Shown one piece after another: positions 11,701-24,170 of a DNA stretch of 64,000 nucleotides. A model generated the notes under the pieces. The model worked only from the letters and a program-made list of their open reading frames with translations, did no database searches and was not told the DNA's origin. The position numbers were made by a program, and so were the translations under genes. Positions within the stretch are counted from its first letter, which is position 1, and each line of letters starts with the position of its first letter. Origin of the DNA: Parus major (taxonomy: Eukaryota > Chordata > Aves > Passeriformes > Paridae); assembly GCF_001522545.3 (NCBI RefSeq), contig NC_031769.1, positions 16,218,577-16,282,576 on the forward strand. The letters are read 5' to 3'.

Positions 11701-14700
11701 TTATTATCCAACACAAAACTAGGATGCAAGCAAAATAAGATGGTTCTTTGTTTTCTTTCTGTCATTAAGAAGTCCTAAGATATACAGACTACTTGATATT
11801 TAAAGCAGTATCTTGTTCACTAAGTGTTGCCCCCAGTTCTAAGCTTAACATGAGCTGACCAGCTGGATCAGATGCTGAGAACCTGAATGTGTCTGTCCAG
11901 TTCCCTCTCTGCTAGCCTCAATTTTCTTTAATGCTAGAACATAAAGGCAAATGTAGGCTGTTTTTCTTTCCCCTTTGCCTGCTGCAGGGTGAAAGGAGGG
12001 TTCGTTGACAGGGAATATTACTTTCTAATTTACTTGTCATGTGTGTTTTGGTTAGCAGCTTCCTCCCAGACTTAATGTTCTTAAAAGCCTTTCCTGACAC
12101 TGTCTTGATTATTGCAATGTCCTTAAGATCAATTGATTGATGCACCAGTCTTGAGGATGTGCATCATAGCAAGTGTTGCTTGTGCAACCCCTCTGTTCAG
12201 CTCATTTGCACACTGCTTCCTTCTGTGGCATCACACAGTGTTTTTGGATAACTGGTTAGGAGAGGTAACAAATCCAAATCAAAATTGTCCTGCTCTAACA
12301 TGCTTATGGGATCAAGCCCTTCTCCATCCCTACATAAACCTATTACATACAGGTGGATGTCACAGAGCCTGAAATGAAATGTTTCAAATTTAAGTTGTCA
12401 TGTTAAACTGTTTCAATATGATTCTTGTGATTTACAGGACAGAGATGAGTGCATTGAATCTCCAAGCATTTGTGGTGAGAGGATAAAATGCCTCAATACT
12501 CCAGGTGAGTTATATTCTCTGATAAATAAAGAATGAGGATAATTAGATTCACAGGAACAGGCCAAAGAAATAGATAAGGACTCAGGCTTGCTATGAGAAA
12601 TAGATAAGGACTCAGGCTTTAGTTCGTGAGTAGTGATATGCACAGCTTGCTGGAATCAAAGGGGTTAAATACTGCAGATCTGTATATCTGTTTATAGCAG
12701 TTCTTGTGGCTATTTAGGACATTAATATCCTTTATAAGCATTGGATGATCCCTTTTGCCTTATTTTCGTGTGGCTTTATTTGCATTGATTTTGATTTTCT
12801 CTTATGACCTGACTTTCTTCTTTTTTATTCTGGTGCAGATAGGGCCCAAATCAAAGATATTATTCCTAATTGAGAAAAATATTTGTCATTTTCCTTCTGG
12901 TGTACTGGGGTGGATACCTGATTTGATTTAATGGAGACTCTTATAAGACCTCTCTCCATTAATCTTATTCTCCTTAGTAATAATATTGTCAAATACTGAG
13001 GAAAGATCAACAGTTTCCATCATTTGAGGACACTTTGGGGGAGTTTTTCAGACTTTGAAGAACAAATCTGTCTGGTGTTTCGCACTGCAGACTTCATTAT
13101 TTCATTACATTCTCATGGCAGTCAGACACAAAAGAGCAAAATTAATAGACATACAGAGCAAATTTTATCTAGGTACTAAATTTCTTTATATTGTTCTAAT
13201 TTTGGTCATTCAAAAAACTTTGAAAGGAACTCTGTGATCGAACAGGGCATTTCACCAGTTGTGACCTGTACCTGAGGTCTCACAGACAAATAACCCAGGA
13301 AGGACTTCATTAGATGCTATGTTTTTCCTTCTGTAGGCTTCTAGACTTGATGGAAGAGGGTGATCTCTTTGAGGGGTAAGAACTGCTTTCAGCTGATTGT
13401 GAGTGATTTTGTGCCTTTTTTGCCGAGTCAGTAGTGGAGAAAAATTTGGGACCCTAGGAGAAGATTAAAAGAGGGTTTTGGGCTTTCCTATATTGTCCTT
13501 CCTTCCTCTGGACAGGGATTGTGTTGGTTTGGAAGGTATTACTAAAAACACTACAGGAAACTGGAAATGACTTGAGGAAGAGGGCATTTAGTGTTGCTTT
13601 GTGTGGTAAATGCTGCACATGAGGTACCGTCAGTCTTACGAAAGAAGAGAGAAGGCTTTTGGAGAGCCTTAGAGGTGGACAGTTGGAGACAAGACAGTGT
13701 AGAGCACAGAATTTGAGTCAAAGCATTGGAAAGGTGTAAGGCTTTGTCTTGTCTTTATTGAGACATTGGGTTTGCTCCCGTTGGTGTTTTGCTGGATGGA
13801 AGCCCACAAGGCCTCAGCCCTAGGAAAGGAGAGCCACCAGTGTGGTAGTCATTTGGTGTTGCTCTAGTCTGCAGCTTGGAAGGGGGAAGGCTGTAATGAA
13901 TTTATTCATTGGGTTCTGTGGAGGGGAACCAGAACAAGAAAGGGTCTGTACAGCTGCTGGAGGAATGTAAGTGAGGGCAAAACACTGCCAAGAAGCAGAT
14001 GGGTAGTGATGGTGTGTCAGACCACAGAAAGGCAGTAGCAATGTATTTGGAAGGAAAGGAATCTCCCCTCTCTTCCTCTTCTCCCAGTTTTAATGGTGGT
14101 GTGGAGATATGTGAAAGCAAGTTATCACCCATCACCTGGACAGGAATCGATGTCCTGGCAATGTTGTTCCCATCTGTCATGGAAGAGAAAATGTTCCTAT
14201 TGTTTTTTGTTAGAGACAACTGCTACTTTCAGCCTGTCTGTTCATGGTAGCTCATTATCTCATACAAATGCGATTAATGTGTCAAAAGAAAGGCTGAAAC
14301 TGAATGTCTGTTTTGGGTAAAGAAGGGAAGAAGGGGATGTGATGTGACATATGAGTTCCAGATGTTGTTGAATGTGCTTTCTCAAGCTGCACGCAAAGGT
14401 TGTTGCATCTGTAGCAACTCATGTTCAATGTACGTTGTGAGGGGAGACAGAGCAAATAACAGCAAAGAATCATGTAACTAGGAGCCTCTCTTTCTTCACA
14501 CTTCCACTTTCCTCTACATCATACCTTCTTCCCCTGATGCTTTTTCTCACTTCTATTTGGGATGAGAATGGTTGATTTATTTGATTATGGGTATGTAATC
14601 AGTGAAAATAGGGTTTGGTGCATCATTTCCTTCTTAGACAGCCATGGGAGAGTAGTCAGATTGTTTATCCTACAAATAGAATCAACCAAAGGCACTCTCC

Positions 14701-17700
14701 CAGGAATGCCATGCAAAATAAAGAGGGCTGACTGCAGAGATTACTGTAGGATGCAGGGGGAAGGGGAATGAAAACCTTGACAGATAGTCCTGATTTGTAA
14801 GGAACCATATTGATATGTGATGACCCAAATTTGATATAGAGGTTTTAAAAAGAGAAGGATTCCCATACTTAATCTGCCCAAATGTAACCTTTGCATCAGG
14901 CAGTTGTGAGTAGTAGCAGCAGAAAAATACATGCATAGCTTACTGCAATTGTCTTTCAATTACCTGGCCTCTGTGAGCAGCAAGGGCTGGGGAATGTGCT
15001 GCAGAAAGATTCAGTTTCACAAAGCCAGGCTGAGTACAGCTGGACCGCTGGTTGTGAAACCAGGTGCAGCAGTGCTCAGAGCAAGGAGCCAGGAAGAGGT
15101 GGCAGAGCTTGTAAAGTGATAAAGAGCAGCAGGAAGCAGTCCCAGCATGCTGCTGTGCTGGTTTTCTGCTGTTTGGCTATCATTTGCTGCTTGACCTCTT
15201 CTGGGCAGAGAGCAGGGTGCTGCTTTTGCAACTGTGGCCACAGCAAGAAGCAGTCTGTGTGCTGCTTTGAAGTCACCTATTTGAAGTACACACAGGGGAA
15301 CACCTGCTGCAGATCTAACCAGTAAAAGACTTGACAGCAAATTAGTGCATATAGCCGTCACAAGTATTTGTGAAACATGGTATCTGTTAATGCTCAAATA
15401 TACACTAAAATATTTTAAAGAAACAAATAGAATAAAAAGTGTTCCTAGGCACTACTGAAAATTTTCTCTGCCTTGTGGACCAGCTGAATGTGTATTCTTA
15501 GTATCAATTCATCCAGTATTTCTCACTGATGGTGGAGCTACTGATACAAGAAGTAGAAGTGATTAAGAAATACATAGTGGTTAAAACTGATTTAAAAGGG
15601 AAAGATTGCCTGGGACTTTTTTCTATACTCCCTCTAGAATGCTTTTAGTTTAAAAAATATAATCTTATTTATTTGGCTTTTGTTTCTCATAAAAAAACAA
15701 GACACTTTCAGAGAGGAACAAAGTGTTAAGTTTCTCTTGACTTTTTTTCAGGTGAAAAAAACCTTACTGTTCTGCGGTGAACTCTTTTGATAAAATGGTA
15801 CCTGATCTTAGAAGGAATATTCTCACATCATAGATTGTGCAGTCCTACATATCAATGTTAGTGGAGAATCATCACTTAAATGAATGAGGAGGAAATAGAG
15901 AAAAAGTGATATGGGGTGAATATATAAAGCCTGTATGAATTAACACAGTGTCTGCTGTTTTCTGCTGAATAATGTAGTATCAGAAATGAATTCTAGCCAA
16001 CATTCTGACCTCCCCTGTGGGCCAGGTTTGTGTACTTGCAGTTTGTGGCAAGTGTGGTGAGCTTTTCTGTCTACATCAGCAGTTGGCATAGCCAGCACTG
16101 CCCTGGGCTAGCAGTGGAGAATCCATTGTTGGGATCCTTGCAAATGTTGCTAGTCCCAGTCTTAGAGAAAATCCCAGCCCAGGTACAGGAAGTTTCCACC
16201 TAAAGAATAATGCAAGTGTATGACATGGGATCTAGATCTATAGGATCATAGATACTAAAAGATATTTAAGATCTGTTAGAAAGATGGTTACTGAGTTTTG
16301 ATCATGGTGGTAAAAAAGCATAAATGAGTGCATTAGTGATTAAGTTTTGAGGAACAAGCTGCATTCTTTAGGATGCTTCAGATCTTGTGTGTTGAATCAG
16401 ATCCTGGAATCTCCACGTACAAAGGTTTTGGGTTCTGGTTGCTCCAGGTGGAAGCACTGGCAGCTGGTGGTGCTCTTGGAAAATTGCCACAAAAAATTAC
16501 AGACTGTTTTTAAAACCTGTTTTTTTGATGTGCATTCTTTGATCCACTGAGGTTATGGTGTACCATTTAACAGCACAAAATTGCTTTGTGTCAAACAAAG
16601 TAATTTCAAAGAGCACATGTATATTTTCCTCACTGTTTGCAGCAGTGTTTTACTTTAGCTTGATCACAACCACTGGTGTCCTGTATCTTAGGGCAGTGGT
16701 TTTCCACTTTTTAAATGCATGTGCTGCTGCATAATTATTTTAAGCCTGCTGTTTACAGTTTTGATTTTCCTATTTGTCTCTTGCAGGTTTTTTAAAAACT
16801 GGATATAGAATGAAGTCCAGGGGTCCTTGTTCCTTGGGTTGCAAATCAGTGCTTTAGCAATAACAGCAACAGCAGGGCTAGCCCATAGCATGGCTGGGCA
16901 GGCAGCACACATTTCTCCCTGTGTAGGGGAACTCTCCATTAGCTGAAAGGAGCTCCTTGGTGCACCAGTCACTGTGCCTTTTAGGTCAGAGAAGGAAGAG
17001 ACTGTCTTTGGGGCAATATCACTCTATATGATATGTTACAGGTTTCGGTTAGAATTGCCCCTATGTAGCTTCTTTTTCACTCCAAACCATTGTACTTGGT
17101 TTGGACAAGGTGAGTTATGCCCAATAGTTCCTCTGTAATCCATCAAGGTTTCTCTTATAGCATAAAGTGATCTGACATCATAAATATCTTCTGTTTTCTC
17201 CCTTATGATTAGATATCTATATCAAAGATACTTGGTAAGTGGAGTTGTAGAGTTCTTATTTTTAGCATTTTAAAGGTATGACAATAAAAATAGTCCATTT
17301 CCTGTGAACAGGTGGTTTCCGATGCCTTGGAATTGCTGAGAAAGATGCAGCTTTGGGAATGTGTGGAGAGCAACATTTCTTTAATAAGGAAATGCAGGAA
17401 TGCCAAGCGTGTTTAAAGTGTGAAGATGGAATGGTGGCCGTGCCTTGTTCTGCTGTCAGTGACACAGTTTGTTCAGCAGCCAGTGAAAACAAGCTCTCAG
17501 AGTCTTGGGCTGCAAACATTGTTCTGCCCTCCGTAAAGTCTGGCATCTCTCAGGTCTACTCTGGCTTGAGCTTGAAGATCAAGGGAAAACTTCCCTGTGA
17601 TATCCTGTCCACTGAAGAGAGCAGCCTGGTATTCAGGCAACATGGTCTGTTGTGGACTGACTTAAATTTTGCAGTAAAACACAACTGCAGGAACTTTTTG

Positions 17701-18831
17701 CAGCTTTCCTTAAAGCTCAATGGCAGTGAGGAAGACTATGAACTGAGCGGTGTTCGGATCGAGCAGCCAGAAGGAAAGTATTTCCAGAGCACTAGTTTAA
17801 GTAGTGCTGCTGAAGTGGAGCCCAGCCAAACTCTTTCTGTGTATTTGAGGAGCCCTAATCAATTCTGCAATCAAAGCAAAGACTTAAATATTTATGATCT
17901 TAATACCCCGCTCAGTTTGTTTTGGTTGTCCCACGACACAGGTGCCGTGGCACTCAGTGCACAGATGTCAACAGCGATGCATTACCAGACCAACTATCGA
18001 CCTACCTTTAAAATAATTTCTGTTTCTGACCCTTATATGCTAACTTTATCTCATGATGGCAGAGCTATAAAGTTCACTGAAACTGGTGTTGTCAAATTTG
18101 TGTTTCATCAAGCATTGTATTCCATGGGTCATACGTGTGTCCGGGAGGGCTTCTCCTTAATTTCTTACATCAATAGGAATGGTACCAACAGAGAATTAAT
18201 GAATGTATTTAAATCTGGAGTAAATTACAGAGACACATCAATATCTGCTTCTGGGGCTACAAAGGTTGGTGCTGGAGATCTGGTTAGCTTTGAGATACTT
18301 TCTCCTGCACAATGTAATGTTCGCTATTTTGGAGATAGTTCTGGAATTAGTATGTTTAGCCTCATCTGGATCCCTTCAGCAGTTTCTAGTGCCATATTAG
18401 CCACAGTTTCTGTTACAGCTCTGCCTACTGGTGCTGTGAGGAACAAACTCCTGGATTTCACACAGGTCTCTTCCAATGAGAAACAGATACAACTGGTTTC
18501 TTCTGGACAGCTTGCTCAGAAGTATTTTATTTTTACTGAAAAGGGAGTTGCCAGCATTGCATTTAACTTAAAGCTAATCCATTCCTGCAATGTGCTCAAA
18601 GTGACTCTCAATCAGCTGACCACGGATCACATGCAGCCCACTGCAGTTGCTCAGCAGATTGGAGGTCAGATGCCAGAGGGAAGCACATGGACCAGCGTGT
18701 CCCTCCGTGCATCTTTTGAAGTGCATAATGGAACATTGGTATCAGTTTCTCTTGACTGTGTGCGTGGAAGGATCAATCAGATCACTCATGAACATGGAAC
18801 CAGTATATCTATTTTATGGATTTCATCTTAA
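5102..18831 (+). CDS. secreted coiled-coil / TNFR-like / EGF-like / triple C1q-like protein (4 coding exons)
   Basis: Exons 5102-5606, 10616-11154, 12438-12504 and 17312-18831 join in frame into 876 residues and a TAA stop; every junction has GT/AG and matching phase (1, 0, 1). Seen in order: signal peptide (1-27, likely cut after Val-Ser-Ala); Cys/Pro/Arg-rich segment with four C-x-G-x-x-C motifs (30-103); Gln/Leu-rich coiled coil (about 182-282); Cys-rich TNFR-like module (305-347); EGF-like module starting Asp-x-Asp-Glu-Cys (349-375); a second Cys-rich module (388-424); three related beta-rich repeats of about 135-150 residues (about 445-577, 584-724, 727-874). Each repeat has C1q/TNF-family features: a Gly-Val core strand, a Gly-Asp-Leu-Val-Ser-like strand and an Ile-Ser-hydrophobic-Trp end. 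There is no C-terminal membrane segment, so it is probably a secreted oligomer assembled by the coiled coil, with the C-terminal repeats as binding heads (inference). I do not recognise the protein and assign no symbol. Confidence 0.85.
8176..8400 (+). mobile_element. CR1 LINE 3' end
   Basis: Matches the well-known avian CR1 3' tail as I remember it: a TTAAGAAGGAATTCTTTACTG start, a conserved block around GAGGCACTGAACAAGGTTG, GGCCAGGTTGGATGG, then CCCATGGCAGGGGCATTGG, ending in AAGGTCCCTTCCAA and a degenerate TGATTC end. It is 5'-truncated, as most CR1 copies are, and fairly well preserved, so it is relatively recent. Confidence 0.9.
9590..10330 (-). mobile_element. ancient CR1-family LINE fragment (antisense)
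   Basis: On the plus strand the order of phrases follows the antisense consensus of old amniote CR1 elements: a diverged block near 9775-9840, then CTCCTTTTTGAGATGGGGAACCAGCAGTGCATTCTGTATTCAGATG-like text (9869-9913), TTTTTTGCCTTTTTGACC (9985-10003), and a diverged reverse-transcriptase-derived stretch ending near the ACCCTTAATAGCTTAGTAT block (10261-10279). High divergence and many small gaps indicate an old copy without coding capacity. Confidence 0.7.
10616..11154 (+). CDS. exon 2: coiled coil and first TNFR-like Cys module
   Basis: Acceptor TTGTATTTCAG|GAG and donor TGCCAG|GTGAAA; 539 bases complete codon 169 (Gly) and encode residues 170-348. Residues about 182-282 form a long amphipathic helix rich in Gln, Leu, Glu and Lys (for example ADLQQKLAEQQHVL), a likely oligomerising coiled coil. 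Residues 305-347 contain eight cysteines spaced C-x2-C-x5-C-x8-C-x2-C-x2-C-x9-C-x7-C, with C-P-A-G-F-F and a Ser-Asp-Arg-x-Cys end, typical of TNF-receptor-like Cys repeats. Confidence 0.88.
11155..12437 (+). other. intron 2 of the plus-strand gene
   Basis: About 1.28 kb between GTGAAA and TGATTTACAG. No repeat or RNA gene is recognised. Confidence 0.8.
12438..12504 (+). CDS. exon 3: first half of an EGF-like module
   Basis: A 67-base exon encoding Asp-Arg-Asp-Glu-Cys, then Cys360, Cys366 and an Asn-Thr-Pro end, with a phase-1 donor CCAG|GTGAGT. Asp-x-Asp-Glu-Cys plus Cys-x-Asn-Thr-x-Gly is the calcium-binding EGF signature, and the next exon supplies Gly-Gly-Phe-Arg-Cys. The exon is too short for a plain open-frame search. 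It was placed by splice sites, matching phase and motif. The second EGF loop is atypical because Cys375 is not followed by the usual C-x-C pair. Confidence 0.82.
12505..17311 (+). other. intron 3 of the plus-strand gene
   Basis: About 4.8 kb between GTGAGT and CCTGTGAACAG. It contains a 30-bp tandem duplication at its start. I see no other recognisable element. Confidence 0.8.
12566..12619. repeat. 30-bp tandem duplication
   Basis: The block AGAAATAGATAAGGACTCAG (plus GCTT) occurs at 12566-12589 and again at 12596-12619, a period of 30 bases, close to the exon 3 donor. Confidence 0.85.
17312..18831 (+). CDS. exon 4: end of EGF, second Cys module and three C1q-like repeats
   Basis: A single 1520-base exon encodes residues 372-876 and the TAA stop. 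It opens with Gly-Phe-Arg-Cys, closing the EGF-like module, then a module with Cys388, 401, 404, 407, 416 and 424 ending Ser-Asp-Thr-Val-Cys (TNFR-like). Three related repeats follow. Equivalent strands include HGLLWTDLNFAVKH, TGVVKFVFHQALYS and KGVASIAFNLKLIH; the last strands are PLSLFWLS, GISMFSLIWIP and TSISILWISS. N-glycosylation sequons lie at Asn507, Asn557, Asn660 and Asn843. Putting all repeats in one intronless exon resembles C1q-family genes, whose globular domain is usually in one exon. Confidence 0.88.
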
Positions 18832-19230
18832 TTTCTGTGCAGTGAAGTTAGCATGGAATTGGGATTTCAATTGTATTTGGAGCCTACTCTGATTCTATAC
18901 GTATTTGACACTATACTGTGTTGACTTGAGCGGATAATCCCACAGAATGCTTTCAATTTTAGGAATATTTAAATATAATCTTAACTGAATGATCACTATT
19001 TAAAGAAAGCAAGAGCTTTCAGTCAAGATTTTAATTCTGCTACCATCTTCAGACAGGGGAACGTCAAACTCCCTTATTTTCAATAAAGCAGCCTCTTAAA
19101 ATTGATTATTTCTGGACCACAAAAAATTGCAACTGAGGGTAAATAGCGTTTAGTACTGTAACTGAAAGCAGCACAGCCAAATATTTTCCTTTCATATGCT
19201 TTCATTTTTTTCATGCAACAGCCTAATAAA
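18832..19230 (+). other. 3' UTR of the plus-strand gene (extent inferred)
   Basis: Sequence after the TAA is AT-rich and contains AATAAA at 19082 and again at 19225. The real end could be after either signal or further on (another AATAAA at 20067). Confidence 0.5.
19082..19087 (+). terminator. polyadenylation signal AATAAA (candidate)
   Basis: First canonical AATAAA after the stop codon, about 250 bases downstream of it. A second lies at 19225-19230. Confidence 0.5.
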
Positions 19231-22200
19231 AAAACTAAATGTACTTTGAGGCTAATTTGTCTACATCATACAAAATGTTGTGCTTTCCATAAAGGGAGAG
19301 AACATGCCTCAAATAGGTGATAATGTGGCAACACTGGAGTATGCATTCTTAATATTGTGGAAAGGGACTGGGTCAAAATTAAAATATTGTTTTTACAACA
19401 AAAACAGTGGAACTAATGACGGCTCTAATTTCATTTGGAAGTGATCTGCATTTAATAATTTAGGAAGGCTTTTCTCTGTTTTTAGTTTTGCCAGTGAAAA
19501 GTTGCAGAATGAGAAGGAAGGGGGTCTATTCTAACAAGAAAGAGTATATAGGCAAAAAGAAGCAAGTACTGAAAGAATATATTGAAAATTAGACTTCTGA
19601 AAATTAAGCAAATTTTTATTCTATTTCTTTTAAACAGTAAAATATTTTTCTGATCAAAAGCTCCCATTATTTACAAGTCTTTTTTTTTTTCTGAACAATT
19701 TTACTGAACAGGTATTTACATTAAAAAGGCTTTTTTTTTTTAAAATTTTTGGTCAAATCAGTCAATTCAAGGAAATGTTGTATTCATTGACTAATTTTTA
19801 TTTTCTTTCAACTCTTCCATCAAACTATTCTTTCTCTAAACTACGTAGACTGTTTTCTCCCATTTTCTCCTTTCTCCTCCACAAATGCTTCTTCACTCTC
19901 CTTTCTCATTTCTTTTGTTAGGAGTAAATGATGTGCCTTGTCACATCTCTTTCCAGCTTTCTTTCAGCTTTTGTACAGAAGGACAGATGTTTGTGTCACT
20001 GATGTAACTATAAAAGAGAGACATTAACAGTGCACTTGCAGCCTGCCTTAAATTAACCCTACTGAAAATAAATACTATACACAATTATAACTTTAATGTC
20101 CCTGCCTGAGTATGTATATCTAAAGTATATCTGTACATTGCTGTGTTTTAATCTGTTTTGGAGAGTGTTACACTGTTTTTGCTGTATAGTGCCCTCCTAT
20201 AATTTTCTGTAATAGAATGAACCCAAGTGCAGGAATTCTATCTGTTCATTGTTTTGTGACATTATAACTGTGTCCTTAACATCTGAAGTTATTTTTCCAT
20301 CATAGTTTGTTGGGTTTTTTTCTTCAAGAATATGCTCAAGGATTCAGGCTTTTAACAAATTGCTTTCCTGCTCCAAATAGAGAACAGTAGTTTTTCTTGC
20401 TTCCAGCTGCAAAATCTAAGCAGTCTGTCAGAGGAGACCTCACTGTGCATTGTGTTGCAGCCAGTGTAAATACACAAACCACGATCCTGGTGTCCCCAGA
20501 CTCTGTCAGTGACAGAGATCTTAGTGCCTGTGTGTGTAGCCAAGGTCTCATTCATTCTTGCAAGGTCATAAGGAAGGATGAATTTAAACTACTATTGAAG
20601 GTGTTCAGCATTTGCACGATACTTCTATTATTACAGAAGATATTTTATAGTGGTAGAGAAGAACTTCTGGAATGGAAAGCATGTGTATCTGTTGTGTGCA
20701 GAAGAGCTGCATTACCTGGGAGCAGAGCAGTTTTTCTGGAAACTTCACTCTTGGAGTCTACTGAGACTGAACAAAGATGAAATGGCACAAGAGTTAAAGT
20801 TCTCCTGACATACCCATTCTGATTTCTGTAGAAGGAGAATAATTTCTGTGATGTAGGAGAAACTCTGCAGAGAGAACACCTGAGTATATTTATGGTAAGA
20901 ATTGAAGGAGAGACGAAGTTAGAAAAAGCTAGAAATTATAGGCCTATGTTTTTGTTTTATAAAAAGAAGCTGCTGTCTCACAAACAGAACCCCTTATTAT
21001 CCTCTGCCAGTTTGTGTTGTGCAGTTCTGTTGAACTCCCCAGAATGGCAGCTGAAAAGTCATTCTAGATTTAAACCTGTGTAGCAGAGATCAGAATCTGG
21101 TGTTAGAAATAATCTGGTACATCTTTAGCAAAGTGCAGATGTTACTTGAATAAAGATTTGTCCATATGTGCCATATAGCAAATCTAATGGCATGATTTGT
21201 ATTAGTATTTTTTATTTGAGTGAGGTTGTGAGATTAGTGGAGTTAAACAGGGCAGAGAATGATGTTATGATCCTGCATTATGCATGCTGGTGGTACTTGC
21301 ACTTAAATGCACCATTATTAAAGGATACAGAAGCTACAAGGAAGGTACAAGTGAGCATTATTACAATTGAGAGAAGTTCCAGAGTATAAATTCTTCAATG
21401 TAATAAAACTTTCTTTAGAGGATTCTGTGGGGAGTGCCCATAGTTTCCCTTAAATTCAGAGTAAGTTTTTAGATGCACAGTGGCAGAAACAGTAGTTTGC
21501 ATCCAGCTGGTAGTGATAATGCATCTAATGTTTTACTCATGTCATCTGTGATAAAGCATTCAGAGAGTGAAAAAAAGTCTTATCAAATATGTGTTATTAT
21601 TTGCAATTTACAGCACAATTAGCCTTATTTCAAGCAAGAAAAGGCTGATCATTTAGCCTCTTTTGAGTCTCTCCCTTTCAAAAAACTAAAAGCCTGGATC
21701 TGTTGTTCAGGGCGCTCACTGACCTTGGTTATAGGAACAGGAATTTGAGTATGTTGGAATCAGTATAGATTTATAATAGCCTAATTAATGGTGTAGTATA
21801 TAGCCTTTGCATCTATGAAAATGATATATATATATTGCCTCATACCATGCAACATTAAGTGGTGCACTATGATCCTGAATAAGATAAAGTTCAAGAGGAA
21901 TTGATGCACAATGAATGCTAATCTTATGGCACTTATCCCACTTGCTGTAATAAATTGCATGTTTTATTGTCAGGTACCTTATTAATTATATTTACAATTT
22001 TTGAACTTTTTTATTTTTATTTTTTTTCCGTATTTTATTTTCCATTAATAGTACAATATAATACTGTGAAATATGGAATTCATTAAAAAACTTATATTTT
22101 GCATCTTTTGATACCACATTCTTGAATATGGTTAAAATAGCTGGAGACAGGCTCTTCAATCTTTTCTGTCAGAGAGTCTTTCCAAAGGAAGGATTCACAA

Positions 22201-24120
22201 AGTAACAGAGTAAGTATAACACTGGTAGAATCTACCTGTACAGAATGACTTTAAGTTAATACATCCAGGAAAGCAGGTGGATATTTCACTGTGTTATGAA
22301 GATAATGGACAACTTGTTATAGAAAATTTGACCATTACAGGAGGAAAATAATTTAGGTTGAATAATGCTGCTTATACAAAAGAAAAAAAGATATGGCTTA
22401 CAATACCTGCATTGATTCGTATTGGGAAACATTTTGCAAGTTCAAAGGTTTTACCTGAATATATTTATTACCTATGCAAATTTTTTATGCTTTCTGTCAA
22501 GTCAAAACTGGGCAGAATATGTGAAGTCTATTTTAATATTATCTCTATTCCTCTGTTCTGGGGTTTCTGCAGATTGCAGTACACTGTGAAAACTGTACTA
22601 TTTTCTAGTTGTGCTTTTTATGAAATTTTCTACTTTGAAAAATTACCTTGTTTTAAAAATACTGTTTAGACACTTTCCTCTGTTAATATTCTATTATAAT
22701 ATGTTTTAAGAGAAATTTACTGAGATAAATAAAATGATAAAACTTCATTGGTATTTGTGTTCTGTTCTGAGGAGAACTGATGTGGCTCTTGGTGTTTTTT
22801 ACCACTGACTCTTCTGGGGTTGGCATTTCACAGATGTTACCTGAGTTAGTCACCTGTGCCTGCTGAGGTGGCACTGAACAGGAACAGTAACAGTGGACAT
22901 TTCTAGAGATCTGCCTGCCTTCTGTTCCCATGGTTGAAACAGCAGATCTGAGAAGATGAAAATTGTCATAAGAGCAGTACAGTTGATCCTGGTGGTGGCT
23001 GGTGCCCCAGTGACACCGAGAAGAAAGAAATTCCTCCTGCCTTGGTGCTCCATAGGCTCTCTGTTGTATGTGAAAGCTTTTATGGTGTTGGGGGAGGTCC
23101 ATATCAGGCTATTGCAGCAGCTCAGCTATGCTTCTGTCAGTGTCTGGCCAAGTTAAAACTCATATTCTCAGTAGAAACTTCACAAGTATTTTAGATTGTA
23201 CAACTGTTTCTTCCTTTTGGGGATGTTATTGTTTATTGATTGTGAACAGAAAGAGAGGTGCTGTCAAAAAGGGATTACAGACATGATTAGCATTCTCTAA
23301 ATTACCCAAGGATAAAATTCAGAGGAAGGAGAAAATAAGTATTTGTGAAATACAGTTGAAAGTAGGACCATCCTCCTCCAGTTGGATCAAAACTGCCTCT
23401 TCCCTTCTGCCCTTCAGCAGCTGAGTCTGTTCATGCTCTTTTCCTAACAGCCCAGACCATCTTGATGTTTGTCTGCTCCCCATGATGGCTCTCTCAGGGT
23501 CACCTTACATTTCTCTTGAGGGCTCTCTCATTCCCTTGTCCAACATCCACATGTACAGGTCTAGAAGCACACCGTGCCACCGAGCCTGGTGCCCCTTCCT
23601 GTGCTTGGAGGGCTTGCCTTACAGTGTGGCTTCAAAGATATTAACTCTGTTAGTGCATGCCTGTGCTGCTTTTGCTGTGCTGCCTGACAGAAGTTAATAG
23701 AGAGTGGGCTCCAAAATAGCTGAGTTGCCCATCTGCTGGACCTCAGCATCTCTCTGTCAGTACCTGTCTGGTTCTGGTTGTATGAAAGCCAAATGACTGT
23801 AAAAGAGGGATCCAGGAAACTCGTTTGCATTAAATAATATAACTGCTATTGCTAAATAAGAGTTTCTTGTCCAGCTGCAGTTTCCATAGCTTTCCTCAGC
23901 CCTTGCTTGGAGCTCTGCAGGCACATGGTGACCTGCAGGATTGTATCTTGCTCACAGACTCTTCAGAGGGAAAGGAGCTGCTCTCCAGGCACTCTAGTGC
24001 AATCCAGTTAAATGGCATCTCTTGAAAGTAGCCTTAAAAGGCTGGATGTGATTTCCTTGCTAGAAGGGTGTTAATGCCTGGCTTCAGCAGAACCTTGAAG
24101 TAAAAGCCTGTCATGGTTAT

Positions 24121-24170
24121 GCATTTATGTATGTATATGTTTATATATTTATGTATGCATATATTTAAAT
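24121..24170. repeat. TATG/TATA-rich imperfect microsatellite
   Basis: Repeated TATGTATG, TATATGTT and TATATATT steps over about 50 bases. Confidence 0.7.

Noticed and set aside
22683..23102. 139-codon minus-strand frame
   Set aside because: No domain, no splice context and atypical composition; a chance frame.
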